Source: Bacteroidota bacterium
GTDB lineage: Bacteria; Bacteroidota; Bacteroidia; Bacteroidales; JAGONC01
Reading direction: 5' to 3'
Assembly (NCBI GenBank): GCA_026391695.1
Contig: JAPLDP010000088.1
Coordinates: 1-64,000 of the forward strand
DNA length: 64,000 nt
A model generated the notes under the pieces. That model had not been told where the DNA came from, did not search any database, and worked only from the letters and a program-made list of their open reading frames with translations. Shown here piece after piece: positions 35,438-45,739 of this stretch; within the stretch, counting starts at the first letter, position 1; every line of letters begins with the position of its first letter. The position numbers and the translations under genes are program-made.

Positions 35438-36208
35438 ATGAAGACCAAAGAAGATATTGTTAAAAACTGGCTTCCACGTTATACGGCAACTAAGCTTGAA
35501 GAGTTCGGAAAATATATCATATTAGTTAATTTCAGTCAATACCTGGAACTTTTTGCCGAATGGTACAATGTGCCCATACAGGGAATGGACAGGTCGATGC
35601 CGAGCGCTACTGCCGGTGATATCACGATTATCAAGTTCGGCATGGGTAGTGCCAATGCAGCCACAGTCATGGATCTGCTCGGGGCTGTTTCACCACTGGC
35701 ATGCCTTTTCCTGGGTAAATGTGGCGGACTGAAAAAGAAAAATCAGCTGGGAGACCTCATTCTTCCTATTGCAGCTATTCGTGGTGAAGGTACATCCAAT
35801 GATTACTTTCCGCCTGAGGTGCCCGCTCTTCCTGCCTTCAGCCTGCAAAAAGCCATTTCAACAACCATCCGCGAGTATCAGCATGACTACTGGACAGGAA
35901 CAGTGTACACGACAAACCGCAGGGTGTGGGAACATGATGACGCCTTCAAAAAACAACTGCGGAAAACCCGATGCATGGCCATCGACCTGGAAACAGCCAC
36001 GATCTTCATCGTGGGTTTCGCCAATGAAATCCCCACTGGCGCCCTGCTCCTCGTCTCTGATCAACCCATGATATCATCAGGTATCAAAACGGAAAAAAGC
36101 GATATGCATGTATCAGAAAATTTTGTCGAACTGCACCTGAAAATCGGTGTGGATTCTTTAAGACAACTGATAAATAACGGGATGACGGTGAAGCATTTGA
36201 GATTTTAA
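35438..36208 (+). CDS. amn: AMP nucleosidase
   Basis: A 256-residue enzyme of the phosphorylase superfamily, matching the short AMP nucleosidase of Bacteroidota, which cleaves AMP to adenine and ribose 5-phosphate. Visible elements are IIKFGMGSANAATVMDLLGA, LGKCGGLKKKNQLGDLILP, RGEGTSNDYFPPEVPALP and MAIDLETATIFIVGFANEIP, the last containing the nucleoside-binding Glu region. It precedes holA, a conserved order in this phylum. The 196 bases between them are filled by a tandem repeat. Confidence 0.92.
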   Translation: MKTKEDIVKNWLPRYTATKLEEFGKYIILVNFSQYLELFAEWYNVPIQGMDRSMPSATAGDITIIKFGMGSANAATVMDLLGAVSPLACLFLGKCGGLKKKNQLGDLILPIAAIRGEGTSNDYFPPEVPALPAFSLQKAISTTIREYQHDYWTGTVYTTNRRVWEHDDAFKKQLRKTRCMAIDLETATIFIVGFANEIPTGALLLVSDQPMISSGIKTEKSDMHVSENFVELHLKIGVDSLRQLINNGMTVKHLRF

Positions 36209-36231
36209 TATGTCTGATATAGGCCTGGTGG

Positions 36232-36390
36232 CAGGTCTCAGGTGGCAGGTTTCAGGTGGCAAGTTGCAGGTTTTTATATATTTTAGCGTCTTTAAGTGAC
36301 CTGAGACCCGTAACCTGAGACCCGTGACCTGGAACCCGTGACCTGGAACCTGAAACCTGGAACCTGGAACCTGAAACTTGAAACCCAAAT
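36232..36390. repeat. Tandem ACCTGGAACC-type repeat
   Basis: The unit of about 10 bases, ACCTGRRACC, is repeated about nine times at 36298-36390 with small variations (ACCTGAGACC, ACCTGGAACC). Its reverse complement GGTCTCAGGT / GGTTTCAGGT occurs about three times at 36232-36271, so the whole can fold back on itself around an AT-rich centre. It lies between amn and holA and has no coding potential. Confidence 0.75.
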
Positions 36391-36404
36391 AGAACCATGT
36401 CCCA

Positions 36405-37403
36405 ATGAACTTTCCCCAAATAATGACCGATCTGAATAAAAAGATCTACCACCCGGTATATTTTTTATGCGGCGAGGAGCCTTATTTCATTGACCAAATC
36501 TCGGATTATATCGAAGAACATGTTCTGGCAGAGGACGAAAAGGCATTCAACCAAACCATCCTGTATGGCCACGACAACGATGCGGAGAGTATCATATCCA
36601 TAGCTAAAAGATATCCGATGATGGCCAGCCACCAGGTGGTGATCGTCAAAGAAGCCCAGGATATACGTAAAGTTGAAGACCTCCAGTCCTATATTGAAAA
36701 TCCTTTGAAATCAACTGTTCTTGTCATCTGTTATAAATACAGGAAGATCGATAAACGGCGGAGTTTATTCAAAGCGGTGGAAAAGAACGGGATCTTTTTT
36801 GAATCCTTCAGGCTCTATGAAGATAAAATACCTGACTGGATCCGTGCGTACCTGCAGCAAAAAGGTTTCACCATTACGCCAAAAGCAGCCATATTGTTAA
36901 CCGAATACCTCGGCACTGACCTTACCCGGATTGTAAATGAACTGGAAAAACTTCTGATCAACATACCGGCGCCGACACAGATCACCGAAGACCATATCGA
37001 ACAACATATTGGCATCAGCAAAGACTACAATGTTTTTGAACTGCAGAAGGCACTGGGCAACAAAAATATCTTAAAAGCCAACCAGATCATCAATTATTTT
37101 GCAGCCAATGAAAAAGATAATCCGCTGGTCAAAGTGGTATCCATTCTGTACGGTTTCTTTATCAAGGTTCTGATGTATCATCACCTGGCCGACAAATCAA
37201 AGAATGCTGTGGCGACAGCGCTGTCGGTCAATCCCTTTTTTGTACAGGATTACTCCAATGCGGCACAAAACTATTCCCCTGCTAAAATAACGACAGTCAT
37301 CTCCCTCTTGAGGGAATATGATCTTAAATCAAAGGGAGTTGATAATGTGACTACCCCGGATGGCGGTCTTCTGAAAGAGCTGGTTTACAAGATATTGCAC
37401 TAG
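36405..37403 (+). CDS. holA: DNA polymerase III delta subunit
   Basis: A 332-residue clamp-loader subunit that opens the sliding clamp. Recognisable features are the N-terminal YHPVYFLCGEEPYFIDQISDYI, the central TPKAAILLTEYLGTDLTRIVNELEKLLI and the C-terminal domain with ISKDYNVFELQKALGNKNILKANQII. These follow the family pattern for delta, including the degenerate P-loop position (CGEEPYF). It converges with the acyl-CoA synthetase gene, with 2 bases between stops. Confidence 0.93.
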   Translation: MNFPQIMTDLNKKIYHPVYFLCGEEPYFIDQISDYIEEHVLAEDEKAFNQTILYGHDNDAESIISIAKRYPMMASHQVVIVKEAQDIRKVEDLQSYIENPLKSTVLVICYKYRKIDKRRSLFKAVEKNGIFFESFRLYEDKIPDWIRAYLQQKGFTITPKAAILLTEYLGTDLTRIVNELEKLLINIPAPTQITEDHIEQHIGISKDYNVFELQKALGNKNILKANQIINYFAANEKDNPLVKVVSILYGFFIKVLMYHHLADKSKNAVATALSVNPFFVQDYSNAAQNYSPAKITTVISLLREYDLKSKGVDNVTTPDGGLLKELVYKILH

Positions 37404-37405
37404 CG

Positions 37406-39184
37406 TCATTCGCCGGCTGATGCATACATCCTTTCGATCAGATCCCTGTATTTTCCCTCCAGGTAATTCCGGCGCAATTTGAGTGTAGGTGAAAGATCGC
37501 CATCTTCTACTGTCCATGGTTTATCGAGCAATTCAAATTTTTTGACCTGCTCAGTCTTGTCAAGCTTTTCATTGGTTTCATCCACTTCGCGTTGTATCCT
37601 GGCAATGATACGTTGATTATGAATGGCATCGCTGTCGGTGGTGTATGTTATCTCCTTAACACGGCACCAGGAGCGGAGATGTTCAAAATTCGGAATGAGA
37701 ATGGCTGAGGTAAAGTGGCGGTTCTCACCAATGACAAGGACATTCTCAATAAATGGCGATTCCTTGAATTTATTTTCTACAACCTGCGGAGCGACATACT
37801 TACCACCGGATGTCTTGTACATTTCTTTCTTCCTGTCGGTAATTTTCAGGTATCTACCATCTTCAAAGGCACCGATATCACCGGTGTGAAACCATCCGTC
37901 AGTGTCAATCACCTTTTTAGTTTCATCAGGATGTTTAAAATAGCCCAGCATGATATTGGGCCCTTTGCAGAGGATTTCGCCGTCGAAGGCAATTCTGACC
38001 TCGACGCCGGGAAGGGGATACCCGACAGTGCCGAACTTCACACCATCAGGTTTAAAGTTCGAAACCGCAATAACTGGCGATGTTTCGGTGAGACCATAGC
38101 CTTCCATCACCTTAATTCCGGCAGCACGGAATACTTTGGCCAGACGCATCTGCAGTGTGGCGCCGCCCGAAACGATAGTGTCCAGCTTCCCTCCCAAGCC
38201 CTGGCGCCACTTGGAAAAGACCAGACGGTCGGCTATTTTCAATTTAAAATGATACCACCAGCCATTGGCATTATTCAGCTCATATTTATAACCGAGATTA
38301 ACAGCCCAGAAGAAGATTAATCTCTTCAAGCCTTTCAGGTCCCTGCCTTTTGCCATGATCCTGTTAAATGACTTCTCGATGACCCTGGGCACGGCACAGA
38401 AAATTTCAGGGTGTACCTCGCGGATATAATCGCCCAGCTTATCGATACTTTCGGCATAGTGGATGGTTATGCCATTATTCTGGTACATATAATTGAGTAT
38501 GCGTTCATACACATGGCAAAGTGGCAGAAAACTCAGCGCATGATCCACCATGTTGTCTTTCAAAATCTCTGACAGCGCCAGGAAGTTGGTGATAAAATTC
38601 CAGTGTGAGAGCATTACTCCTTTAGGCCGCCCTGTTGTTCCGGAAGTATAAATGATGGTAGCCAGGTCACCGGGGAGGATACCTTGTTTTATCTGCTTAA
38701 GTAAGGCATAGTCTTCTTCCGTTCCGGTGGTGAGTAATTCCTTCCAGTTCCTCAGACCATCGATCGCATCAATAGAGTACACGTCTTTTAATGTCGGAAC
38801 ATCTTTCAACACCCCTTGTATCCTGCTGTAAATATCCATGTTGGAAACGACGATCAGTTTGACTTCTGCCTCGTTGAAAATATATTTGAAATTGTCGGCG
38901 CTGATGGTCGGGTAAACAGGCACCTGTATAGCTCCGATCTGCATGAGCCCCATATCGAAGAAATTCCAGAAAGGACTGTTATTAAGGATGGTGGCTACGG
39001 TGTCGCCTTTCTTTATCCCCAGCGAAAGCAAACCTGTGCTCACCTGGTCGACAATTGACACGTAATCGGATGCGGAAAACTTTTTCCATTCTCCATTTTC
39101 CTTGTGCAACAGAGCATCTGTCTTGCCGATATACTGTTGCCGGTATTGATCCAGCAGATCAAAAATTCGCGTCATGTTGGTCAT
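37406..39184 (-). CDS. Long-chain acyl-CoA synthetase (distal copy)
   Basis: A 592-residue AMP-forming ligase activating long-chain fatty acids to acyl-CoA. It has the ATP-binding motif IIYTSGTTGRPKGVMLSH at about residues 180-197, the adenylate motif GYGLTETSP, and the DGWFHTGDIGAFEDGRYLKITDRKKEMYKTSGGKY region with the hinge and catalytic lysine. It shares its full architecture and most motifs with the adjacent upstream copy, so the two arose by tandem duplication. It lies 26 bases after that copy and is probably co-transcribed with it. Substrate chain-length differences cannot be read from sequence. Confidence 0.95.
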   Translation of the reverse strand: MTNMTRIFDLLDQYRQQYIGKTDALLHKENGEWKKFSASDYVSIVDQVSTGLLSLGIKKGDTVATILNNSPFWNFFDMGLMQIGAIQVPVYPTISADNFKYIFNEAEVKLIVVSNMDIYSRIQGVLKDVPTLKDVYSIDAIDGLRNWKELLTTGTEEDYALLKQIKQGILPGDLATIIYTSGTTGRPKGVMLSHWNFITNFLALSEILKDNMVDHALSFLPLCHVYERILNYMYQNNGITIHYAESIDKLGDYIREVHPEIFCAVPRVIEKSFNRIMAKGRDLKGLKRLIFFWAVNLGYKYELNNANGWWYHFKLKIADRLVFSKWRQGLGGKLDTIVSGGATLQMRLAKVFRAAGIKVMEGYGLTETSPVIAVSNFKPDGVKFGTVGYPLPGVEVRIAFDGEILCKGPNIMLGYFKHPDETKKVIDTDGWFHTGDIGAFEDGRYLKITDRKKEMYKTSGGKYVAPQVVENKFKESPFIENVLVIGENRHFTSAILIPNFEHLRSWCRVKEITYTTDSDAIHNQRIIARIQREVDETNEKLDKTEQVKKFELLDKPWTVEDGDLSPTLKLRRNYLEGKYRDLIERMYASAGE

Positions 39185-39210
39185 AGATGATATTTTGGGT
39201 GATGATGAGA

Positions 39211-40992
39211 TTAAAGGTCGTCTGAAATATTGAATATCCTGGCAATGATATCTTTATATTTTTCACAGATCAGCTCTCTTTTTAACTTAAGATTAGCTGT
39301 GAGGTCGCCCGATTCGACTGACCATTCGTGGTCGAGTAATTCAAATTTTTTTATATGCTCTGTAGCGCCAAAAAAACTGTTGAATTTTTCAACCTCTACC
39401 TGGTATCGTTTTTTTATCACAGGCAGCTTGATGATGTCTTCGTTTGTGGTATAATCGATGCCTTTAATCCTGCACCATGACTTCAGGTGTTCGAAATCGG
39501 GAACGATGAGGGCAGCAGCAAACTTCTGATTTTCACCGATGACCACCAGGCTGTCGATGAATGGTGATTCCTTGAATTTATTTTCTATCGGTTGTGGGCT
39601 GATGTATTTCCCAAAAGATGTTTTGAAAATTTCTTTTTTCCTTCCGGTAATCTTAAGAAATTTCCCATCCTCAATAACTCCCAAGTCTCCGGTATGAAAC
39701 CAACCTTCCTGATCGACAGCTTCACGTGTCATTCCCGGTTCCTTATAATACCCAATCATCACATTCGGGCCTTTACAAAGGATCTCTCCATCATCGGCAA
39801 TTCTGACCTGTACATCTTTGATCACAGGTCCCACTGTTCCGAACTTACGGCCACCTTTTACCAGATCATTTACAGTGATGGCCGGTGACGTTTCCGTCAG
39901 GCCATATCCCTCCAGAACGGGTATTCCGGCAGCAGTGTATATACGTGCCAGGCGTGGTTGCAAGGCAGCACCTCCCGATACGATGACCCTGAACCTGCCG
40001 CCAAGGGCTTCCCTCCATTTGCTGAAAACAAGTTTGTTAGCCAGTTTTAAACGCATCTCATAGTACCATCCATTAGCACTATCCGGTTCAAACTGTAATC
40101 CAAGGTGAACAGCCCAGAAGAAAATCATCCGCTTCAATCCTTTTAATTTCAATCCCCTGGCAATAATGGTATCATAAATCTTTTCCAGAAGGCGCGGAAC
40201 AGTTGTGACAATGTGCGGCCTGATGTCTTTGATGTTATCGACGATGGTACCGAAGTTTTCAGCATAATAAATTGATGTCCCCTTATAATGGCAGGTATAA
40301 TTGACCAGCCTTTCATAAACATGACACAATGGCAGGTAACTGAGTGCTTTACAGAATTCATCAACGGGAAAAATGTGATATACCGCTTTAAAATTGCTGA
40401 TCAGATTATTATGTGAGAGTAAAACACCCTTGGGCTGGCCTGTGGTGCCGGATGTATAGATCAACGTGGCCACATCATCAGGGGTGATGCTCTTTTTAAT
40501 TTCCTCCAGCTTGCCAGGCTGCTGGTTTTGCCTGCCCAGTTCGACCAGTTCACTCCAGTGTTTCAAGTCCGTAGTCTTCCTGAAAGCGTAGACGCCTTTT
40601 AAAGAAGGAATGTCAGGCAGGATATGCTCGATCTTACGGAGTATTTCCTTGCCTGAAATGAACACGTATTTGACTTCGGCATGATTCAGTATATATTTAT
40701 AATCCGCTTCGCTGATGGTGGGATAAATAGGCACATGAATGGCTCCCATCTGCAATATGCCCATATCAAGGAAATTCCACTCCGGTCTATTGTTGCTGAT
40801 GGTGGCTATCCGGTCACCCTTTTCCACGTCAAGAGACAGGAAAGCATAACTGAGGCTATCTGCAAAATCGATATAATCACCGATCGTATATTTCATCCAT
40901 TTTCCATCTTCTTTGCCTGCCAGCGTATCATCTTTAGGGGTGAATTTCTCTTTATAATGGGGTAACAAATCAAAAATCCTGGTTACTTCCAT
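39211..40992 (-). CDS. Long-chain acyl-CoA synthetase (proximal copy)
   Basis: A 593-residue long-chain-fatty-acid--CoA ligase, paralogous to the next gene in the operon. Motifs: LIYTSGTTGQPKGVLLSH, GYGLTETSPAI, and EGWFHTGDLGVIEDGKFLKITGRKKEIFKTSFGKYISPQ. The ATP-grasping and hinge residues of the ANL superfamily are intact in both copies, so neither is an evident pseudogene. It is first in the pair. The 142 bases between it and deoD contain a TGATCATTGATCATTGATCA repeat at about 41110-41130. Confidence 0.95.
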   Translation of the reverse strand: MEVTRIFDLLPHYKEKFTPKDDTLAGKEDGKWMKYTIGDYIDFADSLSYAFLSLDVEKGDRIATISNNRPEWNFLDMGILQMGAIHVPIYPTISEADYKYILNHAEVKYVFISGKEILRKIEHILPDIPSLKGVYAFRKTTDLKHWSELVELGRQNQQPGKLEEIKKSITPDDVATLIYTSGTTGQPKGVLLSHNNLISNFKAVYHIFPVDEFCKALSYLPLCHVYERLVNYTCHYKGTSIYYAENFGTIVDNIKDIRPHIVTTVPRLLEKIYDTIIARGLKLKGLKRMIFFWAVHLGLQFEPDSANGWYYEMRLKLANKLVFSKWREALGGRFRVIVSGGAALQPRLARIYTAAGIPVLEGYGLTETSPAITVNDLVKGGRKFGTVGPVIKDVQVRIADDGEILCKGPNVMIGYYKEPGMTREAVDQEGWFHTGDLGVIEDGKFLKITGRKKEIFKTSFGKYISPQPIENKFKESPFIDSLVVIGENQKFAAALIVPDFEHLKSWCRIKGIDYTTNEDIIKLPVIKKRYQVEVEKFNSFFGATEHIKKFELLDHEWSVESGDLTANLKLKRELICEKYKDIIARIFNISDDL

Positions 40993-41134
40993 AGAATTAG
41001 ATTTTGGTTACATGGGGTTTCGAAAAAGGAGCGTAAGTTAAAAAAAAATATAGAACAACACATTGCATTATTTTTTATGAAAGAAAATTACGCTGGCCTG
41101 GGCTATTACTGATCATTGATCATTGATCACTGAA

Positions 41135-41842
41135 TCATTCCGCTATTTCCAGCGCAATTTCAATCATTTCCCTGAAAGCTGTTTCCCTTTCCGTTGTGGT
41201 TGACTTTTCTCCAATAGCAATATTGTCGCTGACGGTCAGAATAGAAAGGGCATTCACGCCGTGGCGGGCGGCGATGGTGTAGAGTGCGGTGGTTTCCATT
41301 TCCACCACCAGCACGCCGTAGTCTCGCCATATGTTAAAAGGATCCGACTGTCCGTCTTCATAATAAAAGATGTCGGATGTCAGTACATTCCCGACAGTGA
41401 CTTTTATATTATGCGTAACGGCATAATCCCATGCTTTTCTAAGAAGGGCGAAGCTGGCTGTTGGGGCATAATCCATGTTGCGGAAGCGCTGCATGTTGAA
41501 GTTGGAGTCGGTGGACGCCGCCATGGCCAGGATGACATCCCTGAGACCAATTTTAGGCTGTATAGTACCACAGGAACCCACGCGTATCAGGTTATGCACA
41601 CCATAATCGCAGATGAGCTCATGGGTATAGATGGCCACCGATGGGATGCCCATGCCTGTGCCCTGCACCGACACTTTTTTCCCTTTATATGTTCCAGTAT
41701 AACCGTACATGGCGCGGACCTGGTTATAACAAACAGGATTTTCAAGATAATTTTCGGCTATGAACTTAGCCCGCAGCGGATCGCCGGGCAGCAGGACAGT
41801 GGGTGCAACATCTGTTTTCGCAGCGTGTATGTGTATACTCAT
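41135..41842 (-). CDS. deoD: Purine-nucleoside phosphorylase, DeoD type
   Basis: A 235-residue hexameric-type phosphorylase cleaving purine nucleosides to base and ribose 1-phosphate. Visible: the N-terminal [28 protein letters not shown] with the phosphate-binding Gly/Arg, [28 protein letters not shown], and [17 protein letters not shown], where the Glu contacts the ribose. It starts 3 bases after the purL stop, so purine synthesis and salvage genes are co-transcribed here. Confidence 0.96.
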   Translation of the reverse strand: MSIHIHAAKTDVAPTVLLPGDPLRAKFIAENYLENPVCYNQVRAMYGYTGTYKGKKVSVQGTGMGIPSVAIYTHELICDYGVHNLIRVGSCGTIQPKIGLRDVILAMAASTDSNFNMQRFRNMDYAPTASFALLRKAWDYAVTHNIKVTVGNVLTSDIFYYEDGQSDPFNIWRDYGVLVVEMETTALYTIAARHGVNALSILTVSDNIAIGEKSTTTERETAFREMIEIALEIAE

Positions 41843-41845
41843 GCT

Positions 41846-44800
41846 TTACCGTTTTGATTTCAACCATTCCCTGGCATTCACAAAGGCTTCTGTCCAGGGG
41901 GATATTTCATCCTTTTTCCTGTCACCGGGATAATAAGCCCATTGCCAGGGGAGCATGGCCCGTTCGATATGCGGCATCATGGCCAGATGTCTGCCGTCAT
42001 CAGAGCATATAGCCGCCGCTGCATACATCGAGCCATTTGGATTGCCGGGATATTCAGGATAAGTGAATTTGACAGGAATATTATATAAGTGCTCACCTTG
42101 CGGGAATTCAAATTGTCCTTCACCGTGTGCCACCCAGATACCCAAGCGGCTGCCGGCCAGCGAACCCAGCATGACAGAATGATTTTCGTGAATAGTGACA
42201 CCAAGAAATGCCGACTCGAACTTGCCGGAGGCATTCAATAGCATACGAGGCTTTGGCGCACTGTTCGAATGGATCAGCCCAAGTTCCATCATGAGCTGGC
42301 AGCCATTGCAGATGCCCAGACTCAGCGTATCTTTCCGGTTGTAAAAATCTTCCAGGGCTTTTTTCGCTTTTTCATTGTACAAGAATGCACCGGCCCATCC
42401 CTTCGACGAGCCCAGGACATCGGAGTTGGAAAAGCCCCCGACAAAAACAATGAACCGGATATCCTTAAGGGTTTCCCTGCCGGCGACAAGGTCGGTCATG
42501 TGGATATCTTTCACGTCAAAGCCGGCCATATACAACGACCAGGCCATCTCGCGGTCGCCATTGACACCCTTTTCGCGGATGATTGCAGCCTTGATGCCTG
42601 ATGGTGACCTGCGTTTCAGGTCTATACCGTATTGGCTTGCCTTCCCGGTAAAATGAGCTGGGAAGTTAAAATCCAACACCTGCTTTTTATAGTTGCTGTA
42701 ACGTTTCAGAGCCAGCTCAGGGCCGCATTGCCGGCGGTCGAACAGATATGATGTCTTAAACCAGATATCACGCAGAGAGTCGATATCAAATGAATAGTTC
42801 CTGTCGCCATGAATCACAGCCAAACGGCGATTCATAACAGATTTACCGATAATATGAAATTCTATGCCTTCTTTTTCCAGATAGTCACAGGCACTGGAAT
42901 CTTTACTGACCTGGATGATAATGCCAGGATTTTCACTGAATAGTAGCCTGATGGTATCCTTTTCCCCGATCCCTGTAAGGTCAATATCCATTCCGATGTG
43001 ATTACTGGTAAAGGTCATTTCGAGCAGGGTAGTGATCAGGCCTCCTGCTGAGATATCATGGCCCGCATGGATCATCTCTATATCAATGAGGTGTTGTATA
43101 GCCTGGAAAGCCCTTGAAAAGTAGCCGGCATCAGCCACTGTCGGCGCAGTCCTGCCCGGCTTATTAACTACCTGTGCCAGGCTGCTGCCACCCAGATGGT
43201 AACTGTCGCGTGAAAAATCAATATAGATCATCACCGAATCCGGCTCATCTTTTAATACCGGGCTGATGATTTTTCTGACATCTTTCACCACGCCGGCGGC
43301 AGTGATGATCACTGTTCCCGGAGCAATGACGACCTGTCCGCCCGGATATTTTTGTGTCATCGACAGGGAGTCCTTTCCTGTGGGAATGTTAATACCCAGT
43401 GCAATGGCGAAGTCGCTGACAGCTTTTACGGCATCATACAGGCGTTTATCTTCGCCTGCATTTTTAGCCGGCCACATCCAGTTGGCGCTGAGCGAAATGC
43501 CTTTAAGTCCATCGTCCACCGGCGCCCATACCAGATTGGTGAGAGCTTCGGCAATGGAGAGGCGGGCGCCACTGACAGCGTGGACGAGACCGGCAACAGA
43601 TGCATGGCCAAGAGATGTTGCAATACCCTTTTCACCCTGGTAATCCAGCGCCACCGCGCCGAGGTTGCCGACAGGCAGTTGCACCACACCCGCTGTCTGT
43701 TGATGGGCTACCTTGCCCGTGACCGACCGGTCCACCTTGTTGGTTAGCCAGTCCTTGCAAGCCACAGCTTCCAGCTGTAACACATCTTCAAGGTATTTCT
43801 CAAGACAGGAAGGATCATATTCAACTTCATCAAAAGGAATATTGCAATCGATATCCGTGATGATAGTTTTGGGTGGCTTGCCGAACATGTCGTCCAACTT
43901 GAGATCCAGAGGTTTCTGATGTGTCACCTTGTCCTCAATGACAAATTTTTGATCACCCGTCACCTCACCGGCAACATATATGGGCGCCCGTTCCCGTTCG
44001 GCTATATGTTTCAATAGGTCTACATCTTCACTTTTCAGGACAAGGCCCATACGTTCCTGCGATTCATTGCCGATGATCTCTTTTGCCGACAGCGTAGGGT
44101 CGCCGACAGGCAACTTAGACAGATCTATCGTGCCGCCTGTTTTTTCGACAAGTTCCGACAGGGAGTTCAGGTGACCGCCGGCGCCATGGTCATGTATCGA
44201 CACAATAGGGTTGTGGTCCGATTCTGTCAGAGCCCTGATTGCATTGTATACCCTCTTCTGCATCTCGGGATTAGAGCGCTGCACGGCATTCAGCTCGATC
44301 TGGTTGCCATACTCGCCTGTTGCAACAGATGATACGGCGCCGCCGCCCATGCCAATGCGGTAGTTGTCACCGCCCATCACGATGATCTTATCGCCCGCAC
44401 CCGGCGCATCCTTTTCATGATCTTCATATCTGGCATGTCCTATACCGCCTGCCAGCATGATGACCTTATCATAGCCATATTTCTTCAGTGCGGTAAAATG
44501 TTCGAAGGTCAGCAAGCTGCCACAAATGAGAGGCTGGCCGAATTTATTGCCGAAATCGCTGGCGCCATTGGATGCTTTTATCAATATCTCCTCGGGAGTC
44601 TGATAGAGCCATGGCCGTGGTTCCGTATACTGTTCCCATGACCGCGTGGGTTCCAGGCGCGGGTATGAGGTGATGTAGACTGCTGTGCCGGCCATGGCTG
44701 TGCCACCTTTCCCGCCGGCAATCCTGTCGCGTATCTCGCCGCCGCTGCCTGTTGCCGCCCCGTTGAAGGGCTCTACCGTCGTCGGAAAATTGTGTGTTTC

Positions 44801-45535
44801 AGCTTTCAGCGACACCACCGAATCGATGTCCCTGACCCTGAAAAAGTCCGCTTTGTCCTGTGTCGCCGGCGCAAATTGCTCAATGCGCGGCCCGCGGAAA
44901 AAGGCACAGTTGTCCTTATAGGCCGACACCAGCCTGTTGGGATGCTTCTTCGACGTGAGCTTGATGAGGTCAAAAAGGGAATGCGGCATAGTCTTCCCAT
45001 CGAGGATGAAGGTGCCGTTGAATATCTTATGGCGGCAGTGCTCCGAGTTGACCTGCGAAAAGCCGAAGACTTCGCTGTCGGTGAGCTTCCTGCCCAGCTT
45101 ATGGCTCAGCCCTTCCAGATAGGCAACCTCCTCATCGCTGAGGGCCAGGCCCTCCTGGTGGTTATAGGCACCAATATCATCAATATATAAAATGGGATCC
45201 GGCAACCGGTGAATGGTGAAAAGATCCTGCGTCAGGCCGGCATAAAGCTGCTGCAGCATGTGGTCGTAAGGATGCTCTTTGGAAGCGACAGGAGAAAACT
45301 CCTCAATTCTCATAATCCCAATAATGCCCATGTTCTGTGTGATCTCCACAGCATTGGTGCTCCAGGGGGTGATCATCTCTTTCCGCGGTCCAATAAAATA
45401 ACCGCCGATTTCCGGCATGTCCAGCCGGGTGACCTGGTCAAATAACCAGCTTAGCTTTTGAAGGTCATTTTGTGATATGATTTCCCGGGTACCAACGGCG
45501 AAAATTTTATTCCGGCCTTGAAAGAATAGAATCAT
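41846..45535 (-). CDS. purL: Phosphoribosylformylglycinamidine synthase
   Basis: A 1229-residue large-type FGAR amidotransferase, the fourth step of purine synthesis, fusing the synthetase and glutaminase that are separate (PurS/Q/L) in many bacteria. The synthetase half shows SEHCRHKIFNG, VSLKAETHNFPTTVEPFNGAATGSGGEIRDRIA, GDPTLSAKEIIGNESQERMG and the second ATPase-like repeat NLVWAPVDDGLKGISLSANWMW. The C-terminal class I glutaminase has its nucleophile in LGICNGCQLMMELGL, with the His/Glu pair in MMPHIERAMLP. It is followed immediately by deoD. Confidence 0.98.
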   Translation of the reverse strand: MILFFQGRNKIFAVGTREIISQNDLQKLSWLFDQVTRLDMPEIGGYFIGPRKEMITPWSTNAVEITQNMGIIGIMRIEEFSPVASKEHPYDHMLQQLYAGLTQDLFTIHRLPDPILYIDDIGAYNHQEGLALSDEEVAYLEGLSHKLGRKLTDSEVFGFSQVNSEHCRHKIFNGTFILDGKTMPHSLFDLIKLTSKKHPNRLVSAYKDNCAFFRGPRIEQFAPATQDKADFFRVRDIDSVVSLKAETHNFPTTVEPFNGAATGSGGEIRDRIAGGKGGTAMAGTAVYITSYPRLEPTRSWEQYTEPRPWLYQTPEEILIKASNGASDFGNKFGQPLICGSLLTFEHFTALKKYGYDKVIMLAGGIGHARYEDHEKDAPGAGDKIIVMGGDNYRIGMGGGAVSSVATGEYGNQIELNAVQRSNPEMQKRVYNAIRALTESDHNPIVSIHDHGAGGHLNSLSELVEKTGGTIDLSKLPVGDPTLSAKEIIGNESQERMGLVLKSEDVDLLKHIAERERAPIYVAGEVTGDQKFVIEDKVTHQKPLDLKLDDMFGKPPKTIITDIDCNIPFDEVEYDPSCLEKYLEDVLQLEAVACKDWLTNKVDRSVTGKVAHQQTAGVVQLPVGNLGAVALDYQGEKGIATSLGHASVAGLVHAVSGARLSIAEALTNLVWAPVDDGLKGISLSANWMWPAKNAGEDKRLYDAVKAVSDFAIALGINIPTGKDSLSMTQKYPGGQVVIAPGTVIITAAGVVKDVRKIISPVLKDEPDSVMIYIDFSRDSYHLGGSSLAQVVNKPGRTAPTVADAGYFSRAFQAIQHLIDIEMIHAGHDISAGGLITTLLEMTFTSNHIGMDIDLTGIGEKDTIRLLFSENPGIIIQVSKDSSACDYLEKEGIEFHIIGKSVMNRRLAVIHGDRNYSFDIDSLRDIWFKTSYLFDRRQCGPELALKRYSNYKKQVLDFNFPAHFTGKASQYGIDLKRRSPSGIKAAIIREKGVNGDREMAWSLYMAGFDVKDIHMTDLVAGRETLKDIRFIVFVGGFSNSDVLGSSKGWAGAFLYNEKAKKALEDFYNRKDTLSLGICNGCQLMMELGLIHSNSAPKPRMLLNASGKFESAFLGVTIHENHSVMLGSLAGSRLGIWVAHGEGQFEFPQGEHLYNIPVKFTYPEYPGNPNGSMYAAAAICSDDGRHLAMMPHIERAMLPWQWAYYPGDRKKDEISPWTEAFVNAREWLKSKR

Positions 45536-45580
45536 CAGTGTTTTTTTAAGAACTCAGCTGTTCACAATGAAATGCAAGTG

Positions 45581-45588
45581 CAAAGATA
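45581..45588 (-). promoter_or_regulatory. Candidate purL-deoD -7 element
   Basis: On the minus strand this reads TATCTTTG, an exact TAnnTTTG match, 45 bases upstream of the purL start. No TTTG at the -33 spacing, and no recognisable purine riboswitch. Confidence 0.4.
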
Positions 45589-45739
45589 TAAAAAGGGCTA
45601 AATATTATTTTGGTGTGCCAGATAAATTGATTTACCGGCGTGAATGCGAAATGACAACAATTTTTTGATCTTAGGTTTGCTAATATACTTTGATGTGAAT
45701 AGAGTTGAAGTTCATTGAAAGAGAGAGATGGATAGAGAA

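Noticed and set aside
36232-36390. Possible CRISPR array
   Set aside because: Repeat units are ~10 bases with no unique spacers, and no cas genes are nearby.
45536-45600. Purine riboswitch before purL
   Set aside because: The leader of about 40 bases is too short and no aptamer core is seen.
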